Below are positions 25,783-38,900 of a stretch of 64,000 nucleotides of DNA, in pieces; position 1 is the stretch's first letter; the number at the start of each line of letters is the position of its first letter. The notes beneath the pieces were generated by a model. It did no database searches. It was given only the letters and a program-made list of their open reading frames with translations, and was not told the origin of the DNA. Location: assembly GCF_024713975.1 (NCBI RefSeq), contig NC_091107.1, positions 20,265,501 through 20,329,500 on the forward strand, in the 5' to 3' direction. The translations under genes were made by a program, and so were the position numbers. The stretch comes from Paralichthys olivaceus. Lineage: Eukaryota; Chordata; Actinopteri; Pleuronectiformes; Paralichthyidae.

Positions 25783-28700
25783 TGACATCCTCTGCCCTTA
25801 GTAAAAAGTGAAAAATAATTCAAAATAATGTATTAAACCTATTAACTGCTACATGTAGTGGAATCGTAAATAACAACATTTACAACATTGATGAGAAGAC
25901 AGTGTCTAATAAATGGAGAGGTGGATCAATGTCTGAAGTATGTATCCTGAAGAAAATGTCTGACAGAGATGAGGGGGAGCAGTGCTTACAACTGTAATCG
26001 TAATCCACGATCAACACAATTGTTACGATTCCATTTCCCATCATGCACTCAACATTTAGCTGATGGAGACCATGGTAAACTGAAGTGAGGCAGTAAATCA
26101 TGCTGCTAATAGAATGTTAAGTTGCCCTTGTGTACTGCATGTAATTCAGTTGTCATTGGCTCCAGCTCCTCTCACCACCCTCAGAATGATAAGTGCTAGA
26201 CGGATGGATGGATGGATTTAGTGTCCTTCACTAAATGTTATATTCAAATATAAGAAAGTATAACTTATACAAAGTTTATACATTATGAAAGTATCTAAAG
26301 GCTGATTCATTCTGTTTTTTATTTTTAAGAAGGGAAATACATTTGAGCGAGTGAGTGGTGACGTCATCAACTTTCCAAGGCAACTGAATCAAGCTTTAAT
26401 TACGTTGCTCTGTCCTTTTGTCCTCAACAAATCTGATTAGTAGCAGACATACAGTGTCTGTCCACCAGTCCTCTCTCATCTCTCTGTGTATCAGGGTCCT
26501 CCTGCAGCACCGCCTCGGTTATCTGTCTGACTTAAATCATCTTTAATGAGTCAGAGACAGCCTCGCTGCTGACTGGTGCTGCTTGGCTGATGATGTGCAT
26601 GGCCTAAGAACAGCTCTCACTTTCACTAGCAGGAGAGTCGCGTCTTCTGGCCGCCTCACGGACACATGGCTGATGACAAAAGCTCATTGGCTGCGACGGC
26701 GGCTTTGTTTCCGGTCTGTGCCCTCATACCTCCTCCCTCTGTGTGGATAATGAGCCCGTGGCACTAATGGAAACTCTATTTTTGGCTAAATCCACTGAAA
26801 GATTAAGGATATTATTAATGCATGCAAATGTAAATTTCATGAAGGACTGAATGATGGCAGCCTGGAAAGAGGCGACAGTGACCGAGATAAAAGGCTAATA
26901 ATAGCCTGATATGGCGGAGGCTCTGTGGCAGTTGGTTGGGTGAGACTTAATGGATTATTGTATTATTATTCAATGAGCGCAGGATTCTAACTCCACTGAC
27001 AACTTTGACACATGGAGGCGTCTGGAGTCTCATTAGCTTGTGGCAGCACCTAAACCAGGTTACTGCTGGAAGTTGGCAGGGGAGTGAGGAGAGTAGTAAA
27101 GTCCTCTCAGGTAAACGGCAGCAGGTTCATGAGAGGAAACTGGCCTGGAGCCAGCCCAGTGAGACACCGATGGAAACCGGGGCAGAGAACAGGTGGATTC
27201 AAGTGACCGCTTAAGAGCTCTCTTCTTCACCGTGTTACAAGGGGCTTGTAAATGCTGTAAATGCACCAGGAACAGATTTAAAATGAGCAGTGAAGATGTA
27301 CTGGGACAGCTGGGGCTCAGGAGTGAGAGCGGGTCGTCCACTAACCAGAGGGTTGGAGCTTTGATCCTCATAAGGGCTGTGTGTGATTGGTTTGTTGATA
27401 AAATGCTGGACAGTGTGTGAATGCGTGAACGGGAAAAAAAATCTGTATTTTGAAAGCTCTGTATAAATACAGGCAATTTTCCATTTGCACGATTTGTAAG
27501 CAAAACAATGGAATTTACATCAAAAATGAATACAGACAATAGTGCCTCGTTGCTTAGAGACCAATCAACAGTTGGTGGGTACATTTACAAATCAGCCAAC
27601 ACTTCAGGTTCATCCCACAGCACACATACTGCAGCAAAATAAAAGATGTGTAAATATCAGGTAAATGGAGATTCATCAACACTGGCATTTATTGACGTTA
27701 ACAGCTCTTATGCGCAGTATCCTCAGAATTGGCTGCATGCTTTCGCTCGCAGTGGTTATACTGTAAATATTGTGTGTTGATGACATTCCTTCAGAGGGAT
27801 GGTACTCGATGATGACAGATTCATCTTGATTGAATAGAGTTCCAAGAAAACCTTTTCCTTTCAGTAATGGTTCCATGTTTGCCTGGATAAATGGGACAAG
27901 CATAGTCTCTATTCATCTGTGATATCAGACACAAACACCTGTCTGCACCTGGATTACATCTTATCCACATAAATTAGCAGCCTCTGTCCATTTTTTCTAG
28001 TCCTGTTCCTGGTTACCAGACAAGACAAACCAAATATGAGAAGATGGCTTTTTCATATTTATGTTCTTTGAGTATATACAGATTTAATGTGGAGTTATGA
28101 CTGGCCCTGAGGCAATAGCAACGTGGTAGAAAAAGCCACAGAGACAATGGACCAACCTGGCTGGAATCAGGCCCCTGTGATTTCAGCTCCAGTTGGCCCT
28201 TGTTTGAGGATAGGGTCAGGATGTGAATGCTGGGAATCTGCCAACTCCTCTGAATGCAGCAGAAGGCTCCCTCAGGCCTGGGAGTTTCCATGTAATAATC
28301 AGTCAACAGTGAAAGGATGAAGACCTGCGAGCTTCCTCCTTTTGAACACTGTTGTACAGATTAAGGTTAGCACAGAATCCTAAACAAACACTGGCTTATC
28401 CCCTGAGAGAAGCTGAACAGGACACATGATGGGTAATACAATACATGTATGTAGGATGTAGTGTAAGTACTGCAACATCAAATGAGAATGTATAAGAGTT
28501 CTCGACAATGAAAGTAAACAACTATATGATTGATTTTGTTCTGAAGATTTTCTGGGAAAATGTTCACGTTCATCAAAACGTTTTGCTGCCAAGATACACA
28601 CATGCACGTATCTTCAGGCTAGTCGCTGTTGGATGCCTTAAGTAAGTCTTTAATACCCTTTGGGGAATTTACCATGATATCCTTAATGACCTAGTAATAT

Positions 28701-30639
28701 AATAGAAAAGAGAAGAAAATCTATATCTGGCAGTTATTTACATCGACCAGGAGGTTCTGTTTTCATTGCTTTTTGTTTGTCTGGAGAGGATCACGCTAAA
28801 ACGACCCAATTAATTCTGGAAGTGAGAACCCACTGAGTTTTTGGAACGGATTTGATTAGGGCCTTTTTATTTTTACTTTCTTTAACATAGCAGGATCAGG
28901 CATTAGCCTTAGCAAAGGTATGATCTCTCTGTGTGCCGTCGTGTTGATATTGTGTCAGTGGCCACAAGTAAATGAATGTTATTAAAAACACTGAGGAATT
29001 AAAAAATACTTAAGGTCATTGTGAAATTGCAGCGGTTGTCAGCTAAGTAGATGGTTCTTTAATGTGGACCAGGATGCACTTGCATTCCAAAGCTAACAGA
29101 ATGTGGCCACATGCATCCTGGACCACCTACTGATGATTAGGAAATAGAAGTTTGCAAGCACTGCATCTATTATTTCATTTTCTCCTGCAAATAACAAATT
29201 CGCTTATATTCATTGCCCATTTGTTGGCAGCATGTGGCTCAATTTCTGAGATGGCTATGGTGGTCTGGCAGTTTAGTTTACCAGTCAACCACTTTGGTCC
29301 AGAAATATTTATTTGATGGATTACTTCAGTGACCCTCTCATTTCTAAAGTGCCACCTTAAGACATGTGCTTGGTGGGTTTCCATGACCATTGGCACAGAT
29401 TGTCAATGTCATTATTGGATAGAATTGAATGATTTCTTTGAATCCTTAAAGGTTTCAAAGGCAAAACAGCTGACATCTGCGTGGCAAATTAAGGTTTGTT
29501 CCAGTGTTTACCCTTTGATTTCTAAAAAAAAATCTTTGAGTCACATGGAAACTGAGTTAGTACAGATAGACACACATTTGGCCCCCACCTTCATGTTGTA
29601 ATTTTTCCGCTCGGAGATAAGGACAAAGGAGCAGTTTGTTTTGTTGGGGACCGTTCACTTGGAAACACGCCTTAATACACCTTTATCTGCCTAGGAAATT
29701 GCCTTTCGTAGAGGTTAAGCAATAAAATGGCAAACATTTGATTTCAGCTGAGCTTTGTTTTCAATGTTAAGTCTGATAGTATTTTAGAAAACCTCGTGCT
29801 CTAGGGTTGTAGCAGGGGATTAGCCATGGTCATGGTGGTTACTGTGGGGTCAACAGCACCAAATGTTTTCAGAAATGCTGTGAGGATGAGAGTGAGCTTT
29901 TTAAATTGCACCTCTGCAGTTCCACCCCTGCTGTACGTACATAGTGCTCTCCTGGATTTGGAGGAGGCCTTGTTTTTTGGACACAGTGCTTTAATGCTGT
30001 GGCTTTGACTGCTGCATCAAAGATGTAGCTTCAGCCACCTTTTCTTGTCATGTGGTATAAAGGCTGCCTGCGGGGGGGCAGGCGAGTGCGAGTGGTGACA
30101 CTTGAAGCTTCCCCTCAGAGGCTTTTCCAAGTCATCAACAAAATCACTCTGATGGCGACAGTGCTGCTGCCAGCCTTGACATCAGCCGGCGGGGTGAGCG
30201 ACCTCGTGCTCTCTTTCCAGCTCCAATTTTGACTTTGGTTCAGATAACAGAAGAGGTGATCTTAGGTCCATTTGTCTGCCTGTTTACTCTAAGTCAGTCA
30301 ATTCGACTCAATATTTCAGGGTTCGGGATTTAAGCCTGTTAAACTGGGCCAACATTTTCAGGCTCATCCTCTTCATTCTTTTTTTGAAATAAAATCAAAT
30401 AGATTAGTCTTGAAATATGGAACAAAAGGAAAACATAGTACTGCTGGTTTGCTGGCTGAATCCGGATGATGAGGATTAATCAGGTGGTTTGGAGGCTATT
30501 TGTACAATCCATTTATTTTCTTCAGTACTTCAGTAGTGATACATGTATTTAGCCTGAAACTTAAAACACTCAAAGTTATATTATCACCTTTGTCTGTTGA
30601 TTTATAGGTAACACAAAAACTTGCTGAATTAAATGAACT

Positions 30640-30895
30640 GAATGGTTTCCACCAAACCTGGTGGAGAGAAATCCAGAAATGTTTTATCACTTTCCGTTAC
30701 ATTTTGAGATTCTGGTGTTATTTATTTAATTTTTTTGACATTTTCACCAATTTCCCAGAGAATAATTCAAGAATCTTAATGGAAAAATTCACCAATATTT
30801 ATGGGACTGTCTAGTAGGTACAATTTGGTGCAGCTTGATTGCATTTAATTGGACTGTTGCAGGTTTGTGCTCCTCTAAATGCTTTTCTAGTTTTG
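30640..30895 (+). repeat. SINE-like family, diverged copy
   Basis: Contains tggtttccaccaaacctgg, agagaataattcaagaatc and atttatgggactgtctag, in the same order as the 9935 and 33570 copies. Confidence 0.6.
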
Positions 30896-31492
30896 ATGAA
30901 TTAATTCTTTAAACTATGATAAATAATTCATTTATTTATTTTGAAGACAATCAATCTGAAATGCCAGAATCATACATTAGTCCTCTGTGGATCACAGATG
31001 TCCATGCATGATTTCATAACAACCCACGATTGTTGGGATTTTTCATTCTGGATAAAAGACTAATATCCATTAAGCCACACCATAAAACATGTCAAAAAAA
31101 AAATTATCATTTTTAAGAGTCAACACTTTCTGAAGGACTGCCCAGGAGTGTCTGTGAACACAAAGGCCTGGAAGGTCACATGCTCCGACTTTTTTTTTCT
31201 TTCGACATTTAAACAACACGCACATTTCTGTAGGTTACATTAACTGAAATTATTTCATATTTATGTCCTATAAAATACTCCAGATTTAGAAAAGTGAAAA
31301 ATATTGGAACCAGGAAAAAGAGACAAGGCAGAGCAGCGAGTTTTTCCACCTCCTGTGCCAAGACATTTTCACCTGCCACCAAGGCAACAAGCTTTTCTCT
31401 TTGGCACCAGTGAGACTGAGAGTATAAGCAGTTTGTTATTGACAATCTCCAGTCATACCCATACACCTAACTACAAATGCCTATTTGCAGTG

Positions 31493-31640
31493 GTGGGTAG
31501 AGTAAACAAACGGTACTCAAGTAAAACTATTGCTTCTTTATAATTATAATGACAAGTTGGATTAATGATTACAAACAAGTAGGAATAAAAGTTCTGATAA
31601 AAAAGTTATTGAGTAAGAGTAAAAAAACTACTCAAGTAGT
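31493..31640 (+). repeat. Dispersed TACTCAAGTA-type repeat
   Basis: Contains gtggtgggtagagtaaac, ggtactcaagtaaaac and aaactactcaagtagtg. Related stretches rich in acttgagtactttt or its complement lie at about 21290-21370, 60620-60730 and 63290-63420. This pattern is common in teleost genomes. Confidence 0.5.
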
Positions 31641-32852
31641 GAGTAAATTGAATGTATTGCGTTCAAACAGTATATTAAGAGTTAATAACAATGTAAAGTG
31701 CACATTGATTGTGATCATGAAGTGTCATGTTCAAAACGAGGCAAATGCCAAAATTGCTTTCAAACATCAGGAAATAACCATCATTGAATCCTCATAGGAA
31801 AGGATTGGATGCATGACTGCAGTGTGTGTGCACATGCATTCAGTTTCCAAAACAAACTGAATTTAACTTCAAAATGTTAATCTCATTTACACAAGATAAG
31901 GACATTCTAAAATAAAAATGATATTCCAAAATAAAATAAAACAAAAAAAAATTCTATGCAGTATGATATGCATCTTCCAAACTAGGTTGTAAGATAAGTT
32001 GTGAATGGTACAAATAGGCACAGTGATAAATACAGAACAAGATAAAAGTCAATCCCTGCAGGAGTGGCTCAGATGCAGCCATTAAAAAACAATATATTCC
32101 ACTAAATAAAGTAACTTTAATTACATTTAAAATATGTAACAGCATGAAATATTCACCAGCCTATCAGTAATAGACTCTTTGCTCCACTTTTTCCATCTTT
32201 TGAATCGAGGTCTCGTCTTTTTTCTCTGAGTACTGCACATTTATAAGGAAAAAGATCTTTTACCACAGTTTTAACATTTATCAGTTAAATATGTAAAAAC
32301 AGAAATAGTTGCAACGCTTCCTGTACCCCTTTCAAAGTAAAAGAACTCTAGCATTTTTACAGTTTCTTTTTTTAAAACCTTGGTTTTGTTTTCACGAGAC
32401 CTTTAGTGTCGTCACAGGACCGGTTTCATAGCTTACTTTCCTGGCATTTAGATGCGTGTATAGCTGTATTTTTATCCAAGGAACTACAGCGAACATCCCA
32501 GAAACCTCACAAAGCATCTCTGCTGCAGACACGCTGCCTGTGTGAACAACAGACAGCAGATTCAAGGAGCAGCCGTGTGGCTCAAGTACGTGAAACGAGC
32601 CATAGATGGCTCAGGGCTGACCTAGCGACTGTAAAGAATACACCATAATATTATGTGTCCCAGACATTAATCACTAATACGTTGTTGACTTGCTTTCAGT
32701 GGTGTTGTCAGTCTAAGCAAGGCTCAGGGCTGCAGTGTGAAAATATACCTCAGCAACATGACGTGACACAACATGTTGATGAGAAATGTAATTGTATGGA
32801 CAGACACTGTGTTTATTTTTGTTACAGTAACACCTCTTCTACCTCTCCGCAG

Positions 32853-32910
32853 GATTCCCGGTCCTGTGTGGGATGTTAACGGACTGGTGGTGCGTTGAGG
32901 CTGAAGGAGC
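32853..32910 (+). other. gdpd5: 5' untranslated part of first gdpd5 coding exon
   Basis: The acceptor acctctccgcag ends at 32852 and is preceded by a pyrimidine-rich tract. Fifty-eight bases precede the ATG at 32911; the ATG context (ggagcATGG) is a good translation start, with G at +4. Confidence 0.7.
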
Positions 32911-35900
32911 ATGGTGAAACACCAACCCTTACAGGTCTATGAGAAGCAGGTCTTTGTGTCCTTTGTCACTGGGATCTATGGTTGCCGCTGGAAACGCTAC
33001 CAGCGTTCCCAAGACGACAGCTCCAGGGTAAGATAACGCCTCTGAGTATCTACGTATATTGTGATAACAACCAGAAACGTCTCTTTGGAAAATGTATTTG
33101 TTTAGTAAACCTTTTACCTCATACTGCACTACTGGAGTTATTTGTAATAGACTAAACAGGTTGCATACCTCTAGTACCAAAACTTCTGTTGAATAACGTT
33201 AATGTTTTTCTCACTCCAAATACAAGCGTTTACATGAAGAAACACTTGATTGAGTTAAGTGTGTGTGTCGATTGGCTCAGTGTTCTGTATATTGTGAAGA
33301 GCAGAACAAAACAGTCTGATAATGAGACCACACAGTCCTGCGGAGGCTGCACCGAAACCTGACCACACCTCAGGGATAAGTGGACTGTTTTTTCATTCTG
33401 TGGTTCTAAGGGCCAAACGAGTAGGTCAGGCTCTGTGAATGGCAACAGAAAACTACACAGCAGCAAACACACGTGCAGCACACTGTACTTACACTTATTT
33501 TGATTGTGGCTTTGATACAGGCTCCTGTACTGCACATTGTATTTTCCTTTAGTTCATTCTCTTGGTGCCGTTTTGTAAGTAGATTACATAGAAACTACTG
33601 CACAGATCACCACAAAGCTTGGCGGAACGATGGCTGGATGGATCAGGAAAGAAATCATCCAGGAATTTTTCATCGCTTTCCTTAACATAGCGAGATTTGC
33701 GTTTTCAACATTTTCATTGATTTCTCAGAGAATAATTCATAAATCTTAATAGACAAATTAGACAAGTTTAGGGGACTGATATTATGAGTGTGTGAAATCT
33801 GGATCTAGTGAATTTCCATGTGGTATCATAGGGAGACTGTTGCGCTGTATTGAGTACCATTCCTTTGACCACGTTATTTTGATGTTGAATGTGTTTTGAC
33901 TCATTTCTGGGCAGTTTAATAAATCGCCATGAAGATTTCAAAGAAGCGATGTCACTGTCTTACATGGTAGAAGTCAAAGCGCCTATAGGCTCCTGTAACA
34001 GCCCAAATGGAAATATTTAAGATACCACTTACCTTTTAAAAACTTGAAAACAAATTACTGTTCATTCAAAAAGTCTGTTCTCATAATAAGAGTTTGGGAC
34101 AATGTTGTCCAGGATTGAAGTGTATTGTTTGGTTTAAGCATTATAGTTATCATATGTAACTAAAAACTGATGAAAGCTTTGGTCGGTGTTAGTATTGAAC
34201 TTGTTGCTTCATTCATTCAAGGTTTTAAATTCCATTTAAAATGTTTCAAAAACAAAAAATCCATTAGAGACATTGATATCTTCCCAATTTTTTCCCTCTT
34301 ACATTCCTAAGGGGCTTCTTGACCAGGCCCTAGTAACTGTGGAAAGCGATCCTTACAATAAAGCGAGCAGCAGAATCAGAGCAGTGTTTGGATGTGTAAA
34401 GCAGATCCAGACACCCAGCTGTGTTGGATACACACTGAGCAGACAGACGCAGCTCCTGCTGCTGGACGATTTATCACAAGGCCATAAATGACTCCATTTA
34501 CAAAATGTGTGAATCGAGCACTGTGAATGTGCTGACCAAGAGGAAGAAACACAAACACACAGTAATCTACCCATCTATCCATATTTCTATCTATCCATCT
34601 ATCCGTCTGTCTGTCTCTCCATCAGTCTCCCAGTCTGTCTGTCTGTCAGTTCATGTCAGGTCATGTCAGTTGCTACTGCTGCAGCAGCACTGTGCTGTGA
34701 TGTGTGAATGATTTTATCACAGACAGTCATTGTTTTAATCCAGGCTGAATTTAAGCCTCAATGCTTCCACTGAACTGTGTTTCAGGCTCAGTGTTCTCTA
34801 GAAATCATCAGTTCAGAACCTCTGCTTCTGTGTGCATTGGTAACTCTGCCTCATGGTCCACAGCAATATTACTTTACTGCAGGAAAAATTGGTGGCATAC
34901 ATTGGTGTGTATGCCCTTTTAAAGCTGAAGTAATCAATCTTTCAGTATTAACACTGAATAACATGTCTGTGTTTGATGTGATGAGCTCCCTCGTTATGGT
35001 TGTAGAACTTGCCACTTGAATGTTGTGGTTCGCTCTCATTGCCTTTTCATCAACCGGCCTTCCTCATGCTGCAGCAGGCATGAGCCATTGTGAGGATAAA
35101 AGCTCTAATGACCGTACACTACCTGACGAGCAGCAGACACACAAAGTTAATGTAGCGGCTGGCTGATGAATAGTGGAGCATTTAGCAGATTAACAGTTCC
35201 ATAGCACCAGAGGTGGTCAAACATGCACTGTATTGTTGTTTGTTGTTAAGCTACACAAAACCTATGGGGCAGGTTACAACAGAATTTGGCTGCAGGATGT
35301 GTTATGGCTCAGAGAAGAGCCCAAAATATTCTTTAACATTGGTCTTTTAAGTTGTCACTGATTTCCCAGGGGATAGTTAATGGATCTTCATGGATGAGGT
35401 ATTTGTTCTACTAATTGCAGTTAACTGACTATTTTGTGTTTTTCGAAATCAATTTATTAATTTCATTTTAATGATTCATACATAACATATAATCTGCAAC
35501 ATGACTGCAGAGGGTTCAGGTGATTGTTGCACTCTCGTGAACCACCAGTATGGTTCAAGTGCAACAATCAGTGGTTGAATTCTCTTCTTCAGTTCCACTT
35601 TGTTCAACCACTGCACATTTTTTGAAAAATGACACTGTATGTCCACTATCCACATTATATATTCTGCATTAATGATCATTTGTTAATTTGTCTGTATTTT
35701 AATCCTGAATACAGACAAACGTGTATTTGCTTTGTTTTAGTTCAGCTGACACTGCCCTTGTCCAACACAGGCCATTCTGTGTGGTATTTATCAGCAGAGG
35801 GTGGTCGGGTGGTGAGGTCAGCACATAGATCAGGATTTATGAGCCCTGTCAGAGGCCTGGTACCAGCAGTTCTGGCTGGAAAGACGGATGGACCCTGTAG

Positions 35901-38900
35901 CTCTCAGGAGAAAGTGTCAGAAATCTATACATTTCTATATCTATATAAATATATAAAGCTACATATAAATCTCTGAAAAGAAAGCGTTCAGCACAGGGTC
36001 AGTTGCCTGCTAAAGGCTGGAAAATGTGGTGTGGATGAATGAATGAATGATATATATGACATCATGAAACATGTCTGTTTTTATGCCAGTCTCCTAATCT
36101 GAAGTATTCCCAACATTCCCTGTCTGTACTGTCCATAGTCACATGTAGAGTTACTGTGCTGGTGGATGCAGAGAGGACTCTCCCACAGGAGCAGCTGAGC
36201 ACTGATCTTACTTACTGTCATGCTAATGTGAACTTTGACAGTAGTTGCTGAGGACAGAGCTTCTCTTCGTCACCATTTTCTTCACCAAGGAGATTTTCTC
36301 AGCCAGGGATTACTTCACCTGTTAGTCACAGCCTCCATGTGACCCGCTGCATGGTGACCCTCCCTCTGAAACTGGAATCCTAATCCACCAAACAAGAACT
36401 CTCAAAGAAGACACGAAGAACAGATAACAAAGATTTGTAAATGTTCATTCACACAGGTACTCATTGCGTCACATGGTGCAGATACTTTTTTAAGTTCAAG
36501 CCCACCAGACCTGGAGAAGATACCAGGATAGAAATATTGACCAGGGACGAATCACATTTTGAAGTACAGCATTCTAGTGTTTATATAATGGTATGGATTT
36601 GCACAGAAAGGCCGTCGTGGTAACATCAGTGCATCTGTGAAGACTTCACTGACGATATTCCCCCGACTGTTTGTTATCATGAGCTGAATGGACAACGTGA
36701 CTCTGGCTCAGTGCCTCATAGTCAAGTACCAGTCACCTGACGGCCAGGTGCTAAACCAATTAAAATCAGCCCCTGAAAGTCGTCATACACTGTCATATTT
36801 TGCTGACTGTGTCACTCTTTCATTTAAATCATACGTTTGCATCCACTCTCCTCTCCTGACTAACAGATGGACCCTTCACAAGCTTGAGACCACAGCTCGA
36901 TCAGCGCGGCCATTTGCTCTACACTTGCACACAATGATCTCCCAGCCTCTTATATAAGCCAGTGGTAGAGGTTAGTCCAGGCACAGTGTTGTGCAAAGCT
37001 GATCAGTGTTCAAAGGATCTGTTGACTGGCCTATCATATTCTACACCTCCCCTCGCATGGCACTAGCAGCTAATCCTGTTAACTACTGAAGGGAAGAGTC
37101 CTTGAGAGCTGCACAAGTCCTCCTCCATACCTTTGCCCCATATTTGAAGACAGAAGGCCTGAAAGTAAGGGGTTAAATACAGTTCTTTTAGAAATATGTT
37201 TTGACTTTGTTACGAAATTGACTCCTTTAACCACTGTAGCTCCCAGTGGGCCTCACATTGATAATAACTTTAATAATAACTTTATTTGTATAGCAAATTA
37301 AAGTAAACCAAGACCACTTGAAACCCAGTGCAACAAGTAAAACAAGACCCAAACCCGTAACAAGTGATGGTAAAAGTAAAAGTAAAGAATGAAAAATAAA
37401 AATAACAAAGACTTTTGAGTGACGATTAATACATTCAGTTAAGTTTCTAGTGGAAGTTAGGCTAAGCTATTATAGTTGGTTGTGACACTAACTATAAAAG
37501 CCCGGCAACCTTGGAATTAATTAATTGACTAAATTGATTTAGTTCATAGTGTGAGCAAGATGAAAGTTACTCTCAGCCAGCAGAGGGGGAGAATCATAAT
37601 CATACGTTTTGAGTCTTCTCTCCGACCAAGTGGTTCATATGATGGTCATGGTACTCTTATGTCTGGATTGTAAGATATCAGAGGATACCTGGTGGCTGGC
37701 TGCAGTATACGTCATGAATCCAGCCTCCTCCATTTAAAGGTGCATTTATGCTGCTTTTACGTATGAAATGAGATACGTCCTTTTCAAATGATGTAACAAT
37801 CACTGTTTATTTTCAATCACATTTTTATAGCCATACTTCCATGTGTCCTTTCAATGGCACGGTTGTTAGGGCAGTGCAGAGTCCACAGTTTGTTACAACA
37901 ATCATGGCGACAGGGAAGAAGACTGTGCTAATGTAGCAGCTGTGTATGACTGTAGTTTTTAACAGCTCTTAAAGTCTTTCTCCAAAAACGTGCCATTGTT
38001 GAATTGTCTTCCTCATGTCCTGTGGTCATCTCACGTAAACTAATGGCTGCTCCCCCCTCCTAGATTTCCAGTGGCACTGCTCTGTGTTGGTTTCGAGCAT
38101 GTCCATAAGCTGTCAGGAGACATGCACTAATATGGACAAATGATTGCATGTATGTTCAAGGTTAAGGTTTAATTGATGATTTAATACCGTAACATCATGA
38201 TTGACAGTTGAGACTTGTGACTGACGTGTGTATCGACCTCGCTGCCGAGGCCTCATCCAACAATCGCTGCTGCACAAGATGGCAGTGAGGATATTTTAGA
38301 TTCATTAATTGGCCATCAAAAATAACACAACATAAAACAATGAGATGAAAACTGCTGTGTGGATCCTTTGTCCTGAGGGGATCCTCAGAGTCAGATGATA
38401 ATTATCACTTGGTTGTGTCACTACAACCAACACATAATAACTTGATCCATTGTTGACATGACAATATTGATTATAGCTGTTTGTTTTTTTCTCAGAGCTT
38501 CGTTCCTCCCTGATGCGTCATTCAGGAGGAAACTCAAATTCAACTGTCCTTTGTGGTTTCCTTCACAGTGGGAGTGTACTTGGTTCATCATCTTGTGCAG
38601 TTCTTTCCTCCTGCTTCTCTTTTGGGCCTACTTCTGGTTGGTGGCTCAAAATGATTTCAACGAGTTTAACTGGTGAGTCGGTTCTCCTCTGTGTGTATCA
38701 CCAGCATGTTGGATGAGGATGGAACCAGACAAACAAGGCAAAGTTTCTCTGTGACACCAGCACAGATCAGTCATCTCTGTTCTGTCCACAGGTCAGTTTA
38801 CAACCGCTCTGGAGAATGGAGGGATGAGACGATCCCCATCCTCGCGTCCACCACTGTGGGATTCAGCTACATTACATTCTTACTGGTAACAGTCGTCTTC

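Larger units (their letters stand above)
24461..32852 (+). other. gdpd5 intron 1 (inferred)
   Basis: An 8.4-kb stretch without coding exons. It contains a 544-bp TTAA-flanked MITE (25145-25688), a perfect hairpin (25742-25782), a GATG-rich LINE-tail-like fragment (about 26155-26216), a repeat-poor TAAT-rich segment (about 26770-26930) that looks like a conserved enhancer candidate, an imperfect hairpin (29064-29126), SINE-like fragments (about 28860-28945 and 30640-30895) and a dispersed repeat near 31493-31640. The first-intron call depends on the leader exon at 24460 being real. Confidence 0.5.
33028..38568 (+). other. gdpd5 intron between coding exons 1 and 2
   Basis: A 5.5-kb intron with no coding exon found; exon 1 and exon 2 join in phase 0 without missing family residues. 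It carries SINE-like copies (about 33570-33875 and 35250-35405), a TATC/GTCT tetranucleotide tract (34566-34646) and a paired-hairpin element (35521-35611). Smaller later introns contain the minisatellite at 44636-44826, the (AC)n tract at 45409-45445 and a repeat at 47460-47745. Confidence 0.6.

Noticed and set aside
27060..27584. 174-codon minus-strand open frame
   Set aside because: Longest unexplained open frame, but the translation is Ser/Leu-rich, not similar to anything recognised, and lies in the inferred gdpd5 intron 1 without flanking exon signals.
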